The notes under the pieces were generated by a model. It worked only from the letters and a program-made list of their open reading frames with translations, was not told the origin of the DNA and ran no database searches. 64,000 nucleotides of DNA from Watersipora subatra. Its lineage: Eukaryota; Bryozoa; Gymnolaemata; Cheilostomatida; Watersiporidae. Made by a program: the position numbers and the translations under genes. Numbering within the stretch: the first letter of the stretch is position 1; each line of letters starts with the position of its first letter. The stretch covers positions 17,559,264 to 17,623,263 of the forward strand of contig NC_088709.1 of the NCBI RefSeq assembly GCF_963576615.1. The letters are read 5' to 3'. Shown in pieces: positions 45,801 to 58,745 of the stretch.

Positions 45801-47364
45801 TAAAAGTAGGGTCTTATAGCAACATCGCCATTTCGTTAAAGAAAGTCATAGACAGGTATAAATTTGACTATGGTAAAGGATTGTGGTAAAGGTCGTGATG
45901 GGTACACAAAGCTAGTTTAATTTAAAGCAAATTTATAAATTATTATAACTAATTCATATATTTTTTGTTTTTAAATGTTTTGAACATTATTTCATTTATC
46001 ACTGCCAGGCTTTTAACTTTTCCTCGTTTCTGGCTCCTTTTTCCACTTTCACTCTTTTTCATGAGAGTTAATAGGCAGACAGCTTTGGAAAATTTTAAAT
46101 AATTAATTTAAAAAATATTTAGAGGTTTGACTGTACTCACTCAGTACTGAGTTTTACCATCCAGGTTACATTTGTTCTCATTCTATTAGTTTTTTTCTGT
46201 TCTGTGCCATTATTATTATTATTGGGTTTCATTAATTTCACTCTGCTCCCTGAGTATCGAGCATATTACCTTTTGGCTTTGGTTTCATTAATTGGCCATA
46301 TACATTGGCCCTATACATAAAATTGTTGTTAAGTCTTTATACAACTGAATACCGCATCCCTTTAGTAGCATATTATAATCATTTGGAGTTGTCTTCACAA
46401 TCTTTGGTAGGCAGTGCAATTCCAGTAATTGATCTTGAGCATTTACTGGCTGTTTTATAGCCTTTGTTTTTCACTTCCTACAGTTTTTGTACACTTCCTA
46501 TTTTAAAAATTTTTTTTACATTTTTATGTTTTACTTGACTCCTATTTTCATATCATAGCACGCCTCCAAGTTGGTGCAGTTCCTACCACAATGGTTAAGG
46601 TTGTCGTATAACACAGTCGGTGATCGTCTTGCAGGTGTGACAATGTTGGACTGCATATTCAGTGAGGTATCCAGAACTTTTTATATATTAGACATCATAT
46701 GTTGGAGGAATCACTCTGTCATGGAGACTGAGGTAAGCGTTAGACTAGCTCCCAGCATTCGTGTCAGTAAACTATATCATTGTATTCCGGTTCATTCCCC
46801 GAAGGGATGAACAATATCTATTTGCTACTTGACAATCAGAATTGTGGTGTTACAGTGTGTTTCAGAGCAGAATGATCTAAACATGTGCAATGAAAATCCA
46901 GCTTGGACTTTGGTAATAATACTGATTGCTTGAAGTGTGGCAACAGTAAGCATCTATCTATATATACATGTATAATACATGTATATGTATATATATACAT
47001 ATTTATCTATATATATATATACATATGTATATATATACATATGTATATATACATATGTTTATATACATATGTATATATATACATACGTGTATATATACAT
47101 ATGTATATATATATGTATATATATATATATACATATGTATATATATATGTATATATATACATATGTATATATATATGTATATATATACATATGTATATAT
47201 ATATGTATATATATACATATACATATGTATATATGTATATATATATGTATATATATATACATATGTATATACATATGTATATATACATATGTATATATAT
47301 GCATATGTACAGTATATATATTTACATATATGTAAATATATATATGTATATATATATACATATG

Positions 47365-47400
<36 letters not shown>

Positions 47401-50400
47401 TGTATCATATACCAAAGTCCTATATGTATGTATATATGACTTATGCCAAAGTCATATATACATACGTATATATGACATTGGTAATAAAACTGATTGCTTG
47501 AAGTGTGGCAACAGTAAGCATCTATCTATATTATATATGTATATATATATGCATATGTATACATATGTATATATATATACATATGTATATATACATATGT
47601 ATATATACATACGTATATATATACATATATACATGTATATATACATACGTATATATATACATATATACATGTATATATACATATGTGTATATGTCTCGTC
47701 TGTCATCTGCATGTCCAGATATCGCGATAAAGTTTTAGGATCGAAAAATCCAGTTTATGAAGGATTTGAATTCAAAATTTTCAAGTCTGCATACAGACAA
47801 GCTAATCCGCTAGGCAAAGCGCTACACGACTGTGTACATCATTTTCTTCTGAGTGTTTTAACTGCGATCAAACTTTGTCGATTTTAATCTTGAAGCATCC
47901 TGACAGTCAGATAGCCTAAAGCAAACAATATCTCAAACGATAGGAAAACATTTATAGTTTCTGATAAAATCTACTGATATTTGGTGTAATCACATCTTTA
48001 AGAATACTAAATACTGAAGTTGCTAAACTTCAGAGGGAGTTGCTCACCCTCAGCACTCTATTTTGATCTCAAGTCTGCAAGCTAATAGTAAATAGGGACA
48101 AATTATCCTTGTTGTGAGGTCATGTTACCATGACACTATCACTCTTGGGTGTGTTATGGCTCCCACACATATGTATGTCTGTGAGTTAAATAAAAAGGCT
48201 GGTGAAAATAGAAAATCAATTAAAAAAATCCAAAAATAACAAAAGACATATAACTAAGTAAAGCTCGTTTAATCTTTGTCTAGTTGAAACTATTCTCTGT
48301 CTTCACCTCTACTCACATTTCTGTTCATGGATTTCTAAGGTGTACTAACGACAAAACCATTCTTTATTGATTTTATAGTTTTTCTTTACAAATAATTTAA
48401 TAGGTTTCGCTGCTATGTGCAATTACTCTGCAGTATCTTTTAAGGAGTTGCCAGGGTTTTTAACTCTAGAATGAGTTAAAGACAAACTTACATATTTTTT
48501 GCGATTGTTTTTGTTGTTTGAGGTAAACTGATTGCCAAAATGTTTAAAGATTGAAATCGACAAAACTTGATCGCAATTAAAATTCTCAGAAGAAAAATGA
48601 CATCACTAGTTGTTATCGTTGTGGTAGTTGATTTCAGGTATTGCGTTCAAGTTGAGGTGTTAAGTGTCTCTATTCCGTCGGTCTCTCTGCAATTATAGAC
48701 GTCATAATCACTCTTTGATTGATCAGAAAGTTTGAATCGCGATCAAGTTTTACCGATTTTAATTTTGAAACATCCTGACCATCAGACAGCCTCAAACACC
48801 AAAAACAATCACAAATAATAAAAAAATGCCTTACTTTTTGTTAAAATATAAATTTGTGTAATTTTATCATTAAAGCTGTTTGGCTCAGCCTAACATAGGC
48901 TCAGCTTAACATAGGCTCAGCTTAACATTGGCTCAGCTTAACATAGGCTCAGCTTAACATAGGCTCAGCTTAACATAGGCTCATCTTAACATAGGCTCAT
49001 CTTAACATAGGCTCAGCTTAACATAGGCTCAGCTTAACATAGGCTCATTTTAACATAGGCATATTACTAGCGCTAGTAGCCAGACAGTTGAGTGTCATGT
49101 GAGAGGTCGTCAGGTGTGACAATCAAGCACAAAGAATAAGTATATGCGCAATAAGTCAAAAACGTTTTATCAATTTTAATCTTGTGACATCCTGGCAATC
49201 AGAGCACCTCAAACATCAAAAGTAATTGCAAATGATAAAAATACCTTCTAATAAAATCTACTAAAATTTATGAGTAAGTTCATTTCAAAATGAATTATAG
49301 TCTGTTCTTGTGGAGTTATCTTCTCCAACATATGAAGATTTTAGTATACAAGGCAGATCTAAAAACAGTCACTTTTTATGTAGAGGTTTTGGTGTATAAA
49401 GGGAAAACGAATGCATGTTGACCTTTAAATTTTTACTGTATGTACATAATTGTATTGACAATACCGTTACCATTTCAATATCTGAACTATGACAAGTCAA
49501 TTATTTCCAGCCATTGTCACCTACATGTACATTCACTCATCTCAATTTTAATAATATCGGTGGTGTATGCATTGAAAGATGTTCCAGCAGTTGCCCTATG
49601 AGAAGCACTTGTCGTCACTAGTTATAACTATATCCTCCTTCGGATCGTGCCCATTCAATTATTAGAGCTGATGGAACTGGTACAATCCACTTTTCTATAG
49701 TTGTCTTCTATAGGCTCTTTGTTCTGGTATGGCAATTACAGTATGTCTGTGGTGTTCCAGCAGGATGGCTGTCAAAGTGAAACACACTCTCCACTCTTTT
49801 AGTCTTTTAACGATTTCAATCTCAAACTAACTTGTCAACGCATTACAACACTCGTCATTCCTCATTTTCATTACCCCTTCCATCCTCCTCCTCTACTGGT
49901 GGCCATAGACGAGTTGCCTATATCGTGTGTCACCAGCACGAAATTCCTTGCCAATTTGGCTAAGGAACATTGATAGTCATGATGTTTTAGGGCTGCTTTG
50001 AAGCGGTACTTGCAGGACTTTCTGGAATAGATTGGCTCTGATTTCTTTTGCTTAGACGACCATGTTTTCTTCATTAACAATTTCATCTATTAAATAGCCA
50101 TGCTGCTGCGCAAATGGGCCTTCATTGCGCCTTACTTTTTCTATCATTTTCATGTGTTATGATTTAATGGAAATATAACAAACTACCTGGGCCATGTTGA
50201 CTGCCGCAAAACATTCAGTGGTCACCTTGAGTCACTCGTTACCTGCTGTCTTATTTGTTTTAGACTACATTTAGATACTTTTGGGTGACCAGCAAGTTGC
50301 AGGAGTGCTCTGGAATCAGTCAGTTCAGCAAGGTTAACCCAGTGAGTTTCAGTTTGCACCTTTGTTTGCATTATTTCTTCAATTATTGATGTTTTGTTTT

Positions 50401-53400
50401 GATTCATGTCTCTACACAGCTTATCAAAGTACTAGACTCATAGGTTAGACCAAGTTACTAGATAGCGTTTTTTATGGATGACTCAGTAGCTGCTTGTCAT
50501 GAATGTGTATCATTTAGAGTGACCAATATTTGTGGTAATTCACTCCACTCAGTAAATTACACTAGTCCCTCACTAGCTCGCGGTTCACCTTAAGCAGTTT
50601 CAGTAACTTGGGGTAAAGAGTATTCATTAAAAATTGAGAAATGATGAAATGAATAACAAAAAATCAAATACATAAAATATATTAATCTCTTTTATATTCT
50701 TGTTCAGCGTGTGACTGAAATGTGACACCCTCCATCACGCCCTGATTGTGACTGAAATGTGACACCCTTCATCACGCCTGGATTGTGACTGAATGTGACA
50801 CCCTTCATCACACCCTAATTGTGACTGAAATGTGACACTCTTCATCACGCCCTGATTGTGACTGCATGTGACACCCTTCATCAAACCCTGATTGTGATTG
50901 AATGTGACACCCTTCATCACACCCTGATTGTGACTGAAATGTGACACCCTTCATCACGCCCTGATTGTGACTGACACGTGACATCCTCTATCATGCCCTG
51001 ATTGTGACTAAAATGTGACACCCTTCAACACACCCTGATTGTGACTGAATGTGACACCCTTCATCACACCCTGATTGTGACTGAAATGTGACACCCTTCA
51101 TCATGCCCTGATTGTGACTGACACGTGACATCCTCCATCATGCCCTGAATGTGACACCCTTCATCACACCCTGATTGTGACTGAAATGTGACACCCTTCA
51201 TCACGCCCTGATTGTGACTGACACGTGACATCCTCCATCACACCCTGATTGTGACTGACACGTGACATCCTCCATCATGTCCTTGACCTTCAAGATTGCC
51301 TACTGAACCTAAGCAAGGAGGAAAATGTTTATAATTAATAAAAAGTGACTTTATTAGATGAGCTTAATAGTTTCTATTTCACCGATTTTCACTTATCGCG
51401 AGGAGGGTGGGTTGAGGCACCACCCCCAACCCCCCTCGCAAAAAGTTATACAATTATAGAAAATTAATGCCAGGGATTACTGTATAACATATATAGAAAT
51501 ACAATATCCAGTTTCACATATCCAACATAGAATGCAATGGAAGATTTGTTGGTGCCTTACGGCAAACTGAAGAATGATATTATTTTCAAAGTAATGTCTA
51601 GATGTATCTAGGAGGAAGCCTCTGTGCTGGAACCTTGGCGTGTCTTCTATTTCACGGTTTTCCCTTATTGCGATTAACCATGAAAAGTGAATGATAACTG
51701 CCGCTTATCCCCTCATCATTTCTTGTAACATGTTGATAAGCTGCTTACTACATTTTCTAGTTTGTGTTTCAACAACTCCCATCATTTGAATGTCAGCCCG
51801 AAGTATTGGAGACAGCAATGAGTCAAGACTTTCCTTTTGAGGTAAGGAGATCTTTACAGAATTTTGATGATACAGAAAGAGTGTTTAATCATGTGTGAAA
51901 CATATAAAATGTCCATATTCAGTTCCTTATATAGGTCATTAAGTGCCTGGCGTGTCCATATTCAGTTCCTTATATAGGTCATTAAGTGCCTGGCGTGTCC
52001 ATATTCAGTTCCTTATATAGGTCATTAAGTGCCTGGCGTAAGCAAGAATACAATACTTCTCTATTTTTATAGTATGACTTGAAATAGCTATAGATTTAAA
52101 TGTTTGTTTTATGGGCAATTCTGATGGTATTCATGACTTATTGTTCTTGTGGATGGAGTCACCCTAAAGAAATAATGCAGTATGTTTACTTTTCTTTGCC
52201 AAAGTTAAGGCAAAACATTATAACAATTGGCTATATTGCTGGTCTCGCTTAACTTTCATAGAGTCATATTGATGGAGGTGCTCTTAGTCTACCCTCTTGT
52301 GGGAACTAAATGTTCACTGTTTACAGTTTCATTGACACATCTATTTTAAGTACTGTATTTGAATTTTTAGCGCGAGTTTTTAAATGTTGGAAAATTTGGG
52401 TACTGATGAATCAATGCGCTTGTTGAAACTATTTCATCTTGGACTCTCTGCTATTTACTTAATCAACCTTCAAGTATCAGGTTAACAAGTAGTTCTATTA
52501 TAGCAAGCCATTGTTCGACGATTGATCCCCAGCAGTCACAATAATTAGATCTTTCTATAAAAAAATTGATGCCGGGGAGGCTCTTGTCATTCGCTGTCAT
52601 CAGCTTCAGCTGCAAATCATGTCAAAATGATTTTCAGTTGTGTCAGCAAAGTCAATTAGTTGGAAAGTGCTTGTATTTGTGATGATGCTCCTTGTGACAT
52701 CACACACTCTGTGGCTGTCTGACACCCTTTGAATATTGTTTACGAAGTCAGTTTGTATGTAAAGGTTTGGTTGTATAAAGTGAAAATGACTGATTGTACA
52801 TGATTGTATTGATTGATCGTATTGATTGATTGTATTGATTGATTGTATTGATTGATTGTATTGATATTATTCATCTTTTTAATTCCAATTGTATATTAAT
52901 TTATAGACTCAATTTAGAGACAAGTTCTTCATAGCTGCATCCCCTATGAGCTGAATGTCTATTTGGAACCATGTAATGATGACCCTCTATATGGCTGTAC
53001 AAGTATGCATCGCTAGTTGCCCTCTGACCCCAACAATAGGTCATGGCTAGTATCTCATTATTTCTTTCATATTTGTAGCTGGATGGTCTGTTGTTCTACC
53101 ACAAACATGCTCATTACCTTTGTGGCAGCACCCCTCTCGTCCTTTGGCTCAAACCCTACATGCTGCCAGAAGTACTTGGTATGTGCATCCCATAAGTTTC
53201 AAGTTATGTAATCGTCGTAACAGGTGCTTTTTGCCCAGCTATTGCCGTATTATACAGTGGAACCTCGGTTCTCGAACGCTTTGGTTCTCGACCAATTTGG
53301 TTTCCGACCAAAAAAATTGGGATTTGTTCGTCTCGGGTCTCCAACATATATTCGGTTCTCGACCAAACAGGAGCATGTGCATTAGAATTGAACATTCGGA

Positions 53401-56234
53401 ACAACTCTGGAAACATTCATTAACAAAGGGAGAAGCAAGATCCGCTTCATAAATTCTTCACAATAAGGAGGAAACCATCTGGGACGACGTCTCTCTACCA
53501 AAGAGATTTGCTAGGAAGACAACTCTTCCAGTCGAGTTACCCTAAATTGTTTTGCAGGATTCTCCTTCAAAGATGTGAAGTAAACATGCCGTTTATTTTT
53601 TTTTTCCCACGATTTTTGATGTAACTGATCTGTTGTATTTTTCGCTGTTTCATTATCAATTTTTGGTATTGTGTCTTAATCTAAATTTTTTTCGATGTTT
53701 CAAAAGTGAAACATACAAAATGTTTTGTTTTTTTTCATCATCATAGATAGAAAATATTTTATTAAAAATAAGCACGATCTATATCTACCTGTTTTTATTT
53801 ATAGTGTGTAGTATACAGTACGGTTCATGATGTAAAATGTTATAAAAATACTTTACCGAAGGATTAAAAGAATAAAGAAGGATTAAAATATAAATAACTT
53901 AATTCTAATGGGAATAACTGTTTCTGATCTCGAACAACTCAGTTTTTGAACAACCTTTTGGAACGGATTATGTTTGAGAACCGAGGTTCCACTGTATAAC
54001 ATTCCTCAATTCAGTGGTTAGAAGTATCAAAATTTCAGCTATCAAGCCTTAGATCCTAAATAATGACAAATCTTGGTAAGAGTTTGCCATGTTTGGGATT
54101 ACATGAAAACCATGGTAGATGGAAGGTATTTATAATTTAGATCTATCCTTATTAAGGTTAACTCTATCTCAACCTTTACGCTAATAAAGTATTTTAAACT
54201 TCTAATATTTTTCAATGTTTTCATGAAAAATGTGCACACGCCACACCGGACTTGTTGTCACTGACATTCCGAAGGAACTAGCTATATTTGTTTTTGATAT
54301 TTGACTATCTGTATCATGCTGGCTAGTCGGTTCGTCTCGTCTAGCCGACTTTCTTGTGCCTGCGAGGCTTATTTTGTGTTTCTGTGGAAGTGTGCGTAAT
54401 TGGCATGCTATCAGTCTAAAGAGTGGAACGTACAAGAGTGCTTGATGAAACAACATGCTCTTTTTATTAACATAGTTATGTTTGTCAGGTATAAAGATAA
54501 AGAGTGAGTATGAGAAGACAATCCCAGATACTTATCAAGGCTTCCAGAGTCATCTAAACATAGTCCGTAGTGACAGAGCCATCGCTCAGAAACACCAGGA
54601 TTTGTATGTCTCTCCTCCTAGCAGAGGTTCTGAAAAAGGAACATTATCAAAACAAGAAGGTAGTTCAGTCCTTATCAAGGAGTCTCGGTTAGGAACCTTG
54701 GGGCTAGATGCAGAATGTAGGAAGGAAAGTTGGACTGCTAACCCATCTATACCAACCATGACGACAGCTGTATCTGAATTCAGCCAACCATCCATAATTG
54801 CTGCCACAAAGATTCCGCATACCTCTAGCAAAAGTGATGCTTTCTCTTTTGCTGATAGCACTCTCACTCTATCAGGTACATATATGTTCTATGAAACACC
54901 TTGACTAGCAGGAAATAAAGCTCAAGGTTTTACAGTTGTAGTAGGATCCACGCATGAATGGTTGTTACCTCTTCTATTATATCTTCTATCCAGCTAATTA
55001 ATCATTAACCAGTGTCGCTGACTTCACATTTGACTGCTGCCTACGCAATGGTTTGTAAAAACTGTATATGAAAAATAGGAGTTGTCTTTCATGAACTATT
55101 TATGAAAAGTTGGAGTTGTCTTTTCACTTATGATAAAGTTTGAAATGTAGTTATAAACTTGTAGTAATAGTAATGCAGTAATGAATTGACTGCTCTAAAT
55201 ACCTTGTTCCTTTAAAGAAAGCGAGACAAGAGAACTTGAGCAACTTTAAATAGCAATAACTTAAGCATGGATTTATGCCAAAGCCAATAGTAGAGTTGTC
55301 TCACCTTGTTTGACCTTATTGCTAGGGAGTATTGAAATGGCTAATTTTAAGTAAGGGTATATAAAGAAAGTTTTCAAAATCATGTTGTTTCCATATTTCA
55401 AAAGTAGCTAAACATAGGAAATCGTGCATGTGGGGTTTTTGGTGTTTAGATAACTTTACTAAAACCAAAGATTTAATTGATATGAAACTTTGCTGATTTG
55501 TAATTGGTTGAAATAGTGATATTTGCTCATGTAGATTTACTCTGTAGAAATGCATATCCTAAGAAATCATGTAAATTACAATGTACACATGATTACATCT
55601 GTGATAAGTGTTGTTTTCATGGTAATCTCAGGATGTCAACAAAGTTTTTTAAAGCATAATGCAATAGAAAACACAGTGACGGCTAAAACATTGAAGTTTT
55701 AGCCGAGTAGATAGTTGTCTACATAAATTTAATGACGAGACTTGTTTTTATCATTAACTCATTCTAATCCTCGTGCTCTAAGCTTGCTGTTGGATTGTTA
55801 TGAATCTTTTCATGGGAAAATCACTACTGATTGAAAGAAAGTTGTCAGCCTTTCAGCGGTTTTTTGTAAAAGGCGTATACTTTGTTGCCGTAGCATCTTT
55901 GTCGTAGCATCTCCTTTAATAAACTGATGCTCTGTGAACTTGGCTGGTGCTAAAAGTATTTTATTATTCCAGCTGATAAAGGGTTGAGGAGGCTGATACC
56001 AGTTGAGTTGGTAAACCAACGCGAAACTGGTATCAGCTGTACTATGTCTTTAAACCAGGCTGGCGCTGAATTAGGCCAAATTTTGACACAGCAAACATCT
56101 TTTTTGCAGATAGATCTTTGCTCGAGTCTCAAGAACTACCTCATGTCATGTCGGTTGATAGAATACAAGATGATCCAAACACAAAGGAAACCCATTCAGC
56201 ACAGCCTTCCAATCAGTGGACAGACTTCAGATGA
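42816..56234 (+). CDS. SNUPN: Snurportin-1 (m3G-cap snRNP import adaptor); nine exons recovered, one internal segment not found
   Basis: Exons are 42816-42967, 43110-43263, 44589-44693, 45204-45306, 46635-46732, 51761-51841, 53079-53178, 54489-54875 and 56110-56234 (TGA), in frame as joined (434 residues without the missing part). Snurportin binds the trimethylguanosine cap of snRNAs and links them to importin-beta. The N-terminus ([12 protein letters not shown]... [10 protein letters not shown]) fits the importin-beta-binding region. The cap-binding domain shows [65 protein letters not shown] and [12 protein letters not shown], with Trp residues at both places that contact the cap in human. 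Between exons five and six about 30 human residues (the FRFYW region) have no counterpart that I could find in 46733-51760. The C-terminal 128-codon exon is Ser/Thr-rich and poorly conserved. The last exon is less certain; see 58270 and 62691. Confidence 0.88.
46910..47530. repeat. Direct duplication of a ~55-bp flank around the TA microsatellite
   Basis: The stretch tggtaataatactgattgct followed by tgaagtgtggcaacagtaag at about 46911-46965 recurs at about 47480-47532 with a single difference (aatac/aaaac). Both copies run straight into TA-rich repeat, so the flank plus the start of the array was duplicated as a unit. Confidence 0.85.
46959..47410. repeat. Long TA-rich (tatacatatgta) microsatellite
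   Basis: Alternating TATA/CATA/TGTA steps for about 450 bp in a SNUPN intron, self-complementary throughout. It yields long Tyr/Ile-rich frames on both strands (46903-47501) that are low-complexity artefacts. Confidence 0.97.
47525..47695. repeat. Second TA-rich microsatellite block
   Basis: The same kind of tatacatacgtatata sequence, about 170 bp. It is preceded by a near-copy of the single-copy flank of the first block (see the direct repeat at 46910 and 47478). Confidence 0.95.
47850..49260. repeat. Dispersed related segments, decayed transposon copies
   Basis: Three copies of a stretch like 'gattttaatcttg.a.catcctg.c' followed by 'tcaga.agcctcaaac' lie at about 47875-47940, 48755-48830 and 49165-49235. 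A partly inverse relative lies at about 48500-48605 (gacaaaacttgatcg ... ctcagaagaaaa), which also resembles the interior of the MITE at 13740-13850. I take these to be fragments of that family. Confidence 0.5.
48882..49060. repeat. 16-bp tandem array (aggctcagcttaacat)
   Basis: About eleven copies of aggctcagcttaacat, with a few changes (ttggctcagc, aggctcatct, aggctcattt), lying in a SNUPN intron between fragments of the dispersed repeat. Confidence 0.95.
50715..51285. repeat. ~37-bp minisatellite (ccctgattgtgactgaaatg...)
   Basis: About fifteen imperfect units of ccctgattgtgactgaaatg + tgacacccttcatcacg, with unit lengths of about 33-37 bp. Variants include gactgaatg and gactgacacg. It lies in the SNUPN intron about 0.5 kb before exon 51761. 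Confidence 0.95.
51908..52040. repeat. 43-bp unit in three near-perfect copies
   Basis: gtccatattcagttccttat + ataggtcattaagtgcctgg occurs three times head to tail, starting about 70 bp after SNUPN exon 51761-51841. No mismatch is apparent among the complete copies, so the triplication is recent. Confidence 0.95.
52795..52866. repeat. Short tandem repeat, tgattgattgtattga
   Basis: About four copies of a 16-bp unit built from 'attg' steps. It lies in the SNUPN intron before exon 53079. Confidence 0.85.
53255..53994. mobile_element. MITE with CAGTGGAACCTCGGTTCTCG termini in SNUPN intron
   Basis: The left end is TA|cagtggaacctcggttctcg and the right end is gagaaccgaggttccactg|TA, an almost perfect inverted repeat of about 20 bp flanked by TA. 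Subterminal copies of 'ggttctcgaccaa' are present on the left. The 740-bp interior has T-rich tracts and no transposase. The layout fits a non-autonomous pogo/Tc-mariner-type element. It starts 76 bp after exon 53079-53178 and may supply the 110-residue spurious frame there. Confidence 0.85.
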
Positions 56235-58269
56235 ATGATTGAAATATTCGGTATTTTATTGTCAGACAATGTTTTATTTAGCAATATATATTTTATGATA
56301 CGTATTTTTGCACAATATTAAATGCATATGGCAGATGCAGACATACCAATTGCAAAACTATTAGTAAGTTGTTACTCCTCTATTATGTTAGGAGTTTAGT
56401 TTGTGGAGTTATCACATTATGTTTGAAGAAGACAACTCTGCATATTATAGACACAGACTGACTTTTGAAAATTATAAGTTAGTAGGAAACAGAAAGAACT
56501 CGGAGCTTAAAACAACCTACATGACTAGTTACAAATGAGTTATTTGATGATAGGAAAAATACAGCTGTAACTTGCAAAGCTTATCCGAAATAAGCGTGTT
56601 TATGAGGTCAAGGTTCTTCCATAGACAACGTGATCGATCAGCTCTACAATATATATAGAAGTAAAAGGATTTTTAATAGCATGTTAAAAATCTGGAAACA
56701 ATACGCATTCCAATGTTATCAAGATGACCTAGTGTGACCTGATTCTAAAACCTCAGTAACTTTGATGAGATCAAAAGGAGTTACTCTGTGGTTTAATAGA
56801 GAAGTTCTTAAAATTAGCCTTGAAACAGTATTAGACAATTGTAGTCATTCAAATTAGCCAATAATATTGCTAATATAGTATTCCTTTGTCTAAGAGTTGA
56901 TGTTCAACTTTGTTTCACCTTTTTTCAAAATCTATTTATTTTTATTCTCATCTAAATATTTACCTAACAAACTACAAACAGGTAGTAAGGATTACAATAG
57001 ATTCAGTATTTTGTATTGGCTATACCAGTGACCAACCAGAATTGAGTATTCAGCTCTTGGTGATAATGGTCAATCTCTGACGTATCTACTGCATTATGGG
57101 ATGACAGAATATTAAATACATTCTTGGCTGATGGAATACATTTGATAATTGAAATAAAATGATGTCCAAACTCATGCTGGAAAGGTAAAATATGATGATA
57201 GTTGAGTGTATTAACGAGACATATACATCTAGAAAAGTGAAATCGAGAAAATAGTTATTTGGTAGACAGCGGTGCGATGAGGAAACATACAAATTTTACC
57301 TCTGTTATGCTCCTTGAAGCACTGCATTGACAAGCTCTGTAAATGGATATGCAGTACAACTACATACATGTGCATGTGGACTTAAAAAATGTTTGGTACG
57401 AGTAGCCTAGCCTCGCTTGGAGATTATATAACATAGACTGGCATAATGAGTCAACCACCTTTCTAATGAATAGTCTATATTGATAGCGAGCTCAGTCATA
57501 TCCAACGACCAACGTCTAGAGTCTAGACTACACAGTCATTGAGTCTGCGCTTTATAATTGCTGCTATGCCATGATTACAGAGTGGTTGAAAAGATGGCCA
57601 AGCATAATCAAAACCTAAAGTTTTTAAACATCACGCTCCTTCGCTTGTAAAATTTGATACATTAGAGTGCAGAATGAAAAAAGCCTGAATAAAAGATTTT
57701 TGGGTTTTAGAAGTGCGAGTGAGATTCTGGCGTCCAGCCACAGGAAATGCAGCAGTATTTCATTAGCATTTAATGCAGGATCGTGCCGCATAAACTGACA
57801 AAGAGCATCCACTGTAGTTTGTTATTGGTTTCCTTCATTCTAATTGGTCGATTTGATAGATCGTTGTTTATCATAAAAAATAAGCAACCGTACGCTTTTG
57901 GGTGTTTCTTGTATTATGACAAACCTTCAAAATGGCGAGGATTTTGCAATCGGCATGCTTTACTTAATCCAAAGAAGTTTATGTTTGTTTTATAAAATTA
58001 AATATTTTGCAGTGCATTATTGGACACAATTAAAAGCAATTTAACAAATAAAAATTGTATTTGGTTCTATAATGCACTTGTTAAATTATATCTCCTTGCG
58101 TGATCAGCATCAGTACAATTGAAGGTAGCTAAAGAAAAGTACAGGAAGAAATTTTAGCTGACACAGTTATATAAAGCTCTTGTAGATATCTATGGTAAAT
58201 AAACATGCAGTTTAATAACTCGCAAAAAGTTGTCACAAGTGGGCAACATTACATGACCTGCTTCTTCAG

Positions 58270-58459
58270 TGAGTCAAACACGTGGCCAGAAAAGAATACA
58301 ATCTAGTTCTGTGAATGCTACCAAGTCGACTAGAGCATCTGCCTCAAAGTTACCTTATTCCGTCTTGAAACTCTTGACACAGGAAGTTTTTTGTTCAGAA
58401 ACTCATGACCACGGCACAAGAAGCAGCCGAGGTTCAGTGCTGATTTACGATCAGTAGGT
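58270..58459 (+). CDS. Candidate alternative terminal exon of SNUPN
   Basis: After a plausible acceptor (cttcttcag) a 63-codon frame begins VSQTRGQKRIQSSSVNATKS and ends at a TAG that coincides with a donor-like tag|gtgagg. Its entry phase fits the donor at 54875. It is basic and Ser-rich, like a disordered tail. It may equally be chance, or an exon whose frame I have misread. Confidence 0.3.
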
Positions 58460-58570
58460 GAGGGATTTGAGTCAAATTAGTTAAATGATTTAAATTATCA
58501 ATTTAGAAGGAGTTTGTCGTTGAAACAGAATAGTGAACAATGGAATCACTGAAATAGTTATTGCCATGGT

Positions 58571-58745
58571 AGCACATCGGCTTATGACCAGTAGGTTGAT
58601 AGTTTGAGTTCCATAAGAACCATTAGTGGTGTTAGGGAGAGCATCCAGCTACAGTTGCTCCAGAGCTACATCTCATGAAAAAATGGTCACAGTAAATCCT
58701 ATGCCAGGGCAAAGACTATCTGCGGCGGTAACTCGTAATCAGAAA
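58571..58745 (+). repeat. tRNA-derived SINE with a gcatccagct-type body
   Basis: tggtagcacatcggcttatg resembles a tRNA A box and gatagtttgagttcc a B box, about 35 bases apart. It is followed by 'ttagggagagcatccagct', very like the conserved central domain of SINEs known in molluscs. No cloverleaf remains. Confidence 0.6.

Noticed and set aside
46856-46912. Possible 19-codon phase-0 exon for snurportin after exon 46635-46732
   Set aside because: Splice signals and phase fit, but the peptide ([19 protein letters not shown]) does not resemble the FRFYW segment of the family, and its end lies in the duplicated microsatellite flank.
46903-47712. Several long Tyr/Ile-rich open frames on both strands
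   Set aside because: They are translations of the TA-rich microsatellite in all frames; no start context, no homology.
49374-49420. RFW-containing frame as the missing snurportin exon
   Set aside because: The same sequence recurs near 52755 as a dispersed repeat and it runs into a stop.
53120-53452. 110-residue frame
   Set aside because: Starts inside a snurportin exon in the wrong frame and continues into the MITE end.
54586-54867. 93-residue antisense frame
   Set aside because: Shadow of the snurportin exon on the plus strand.
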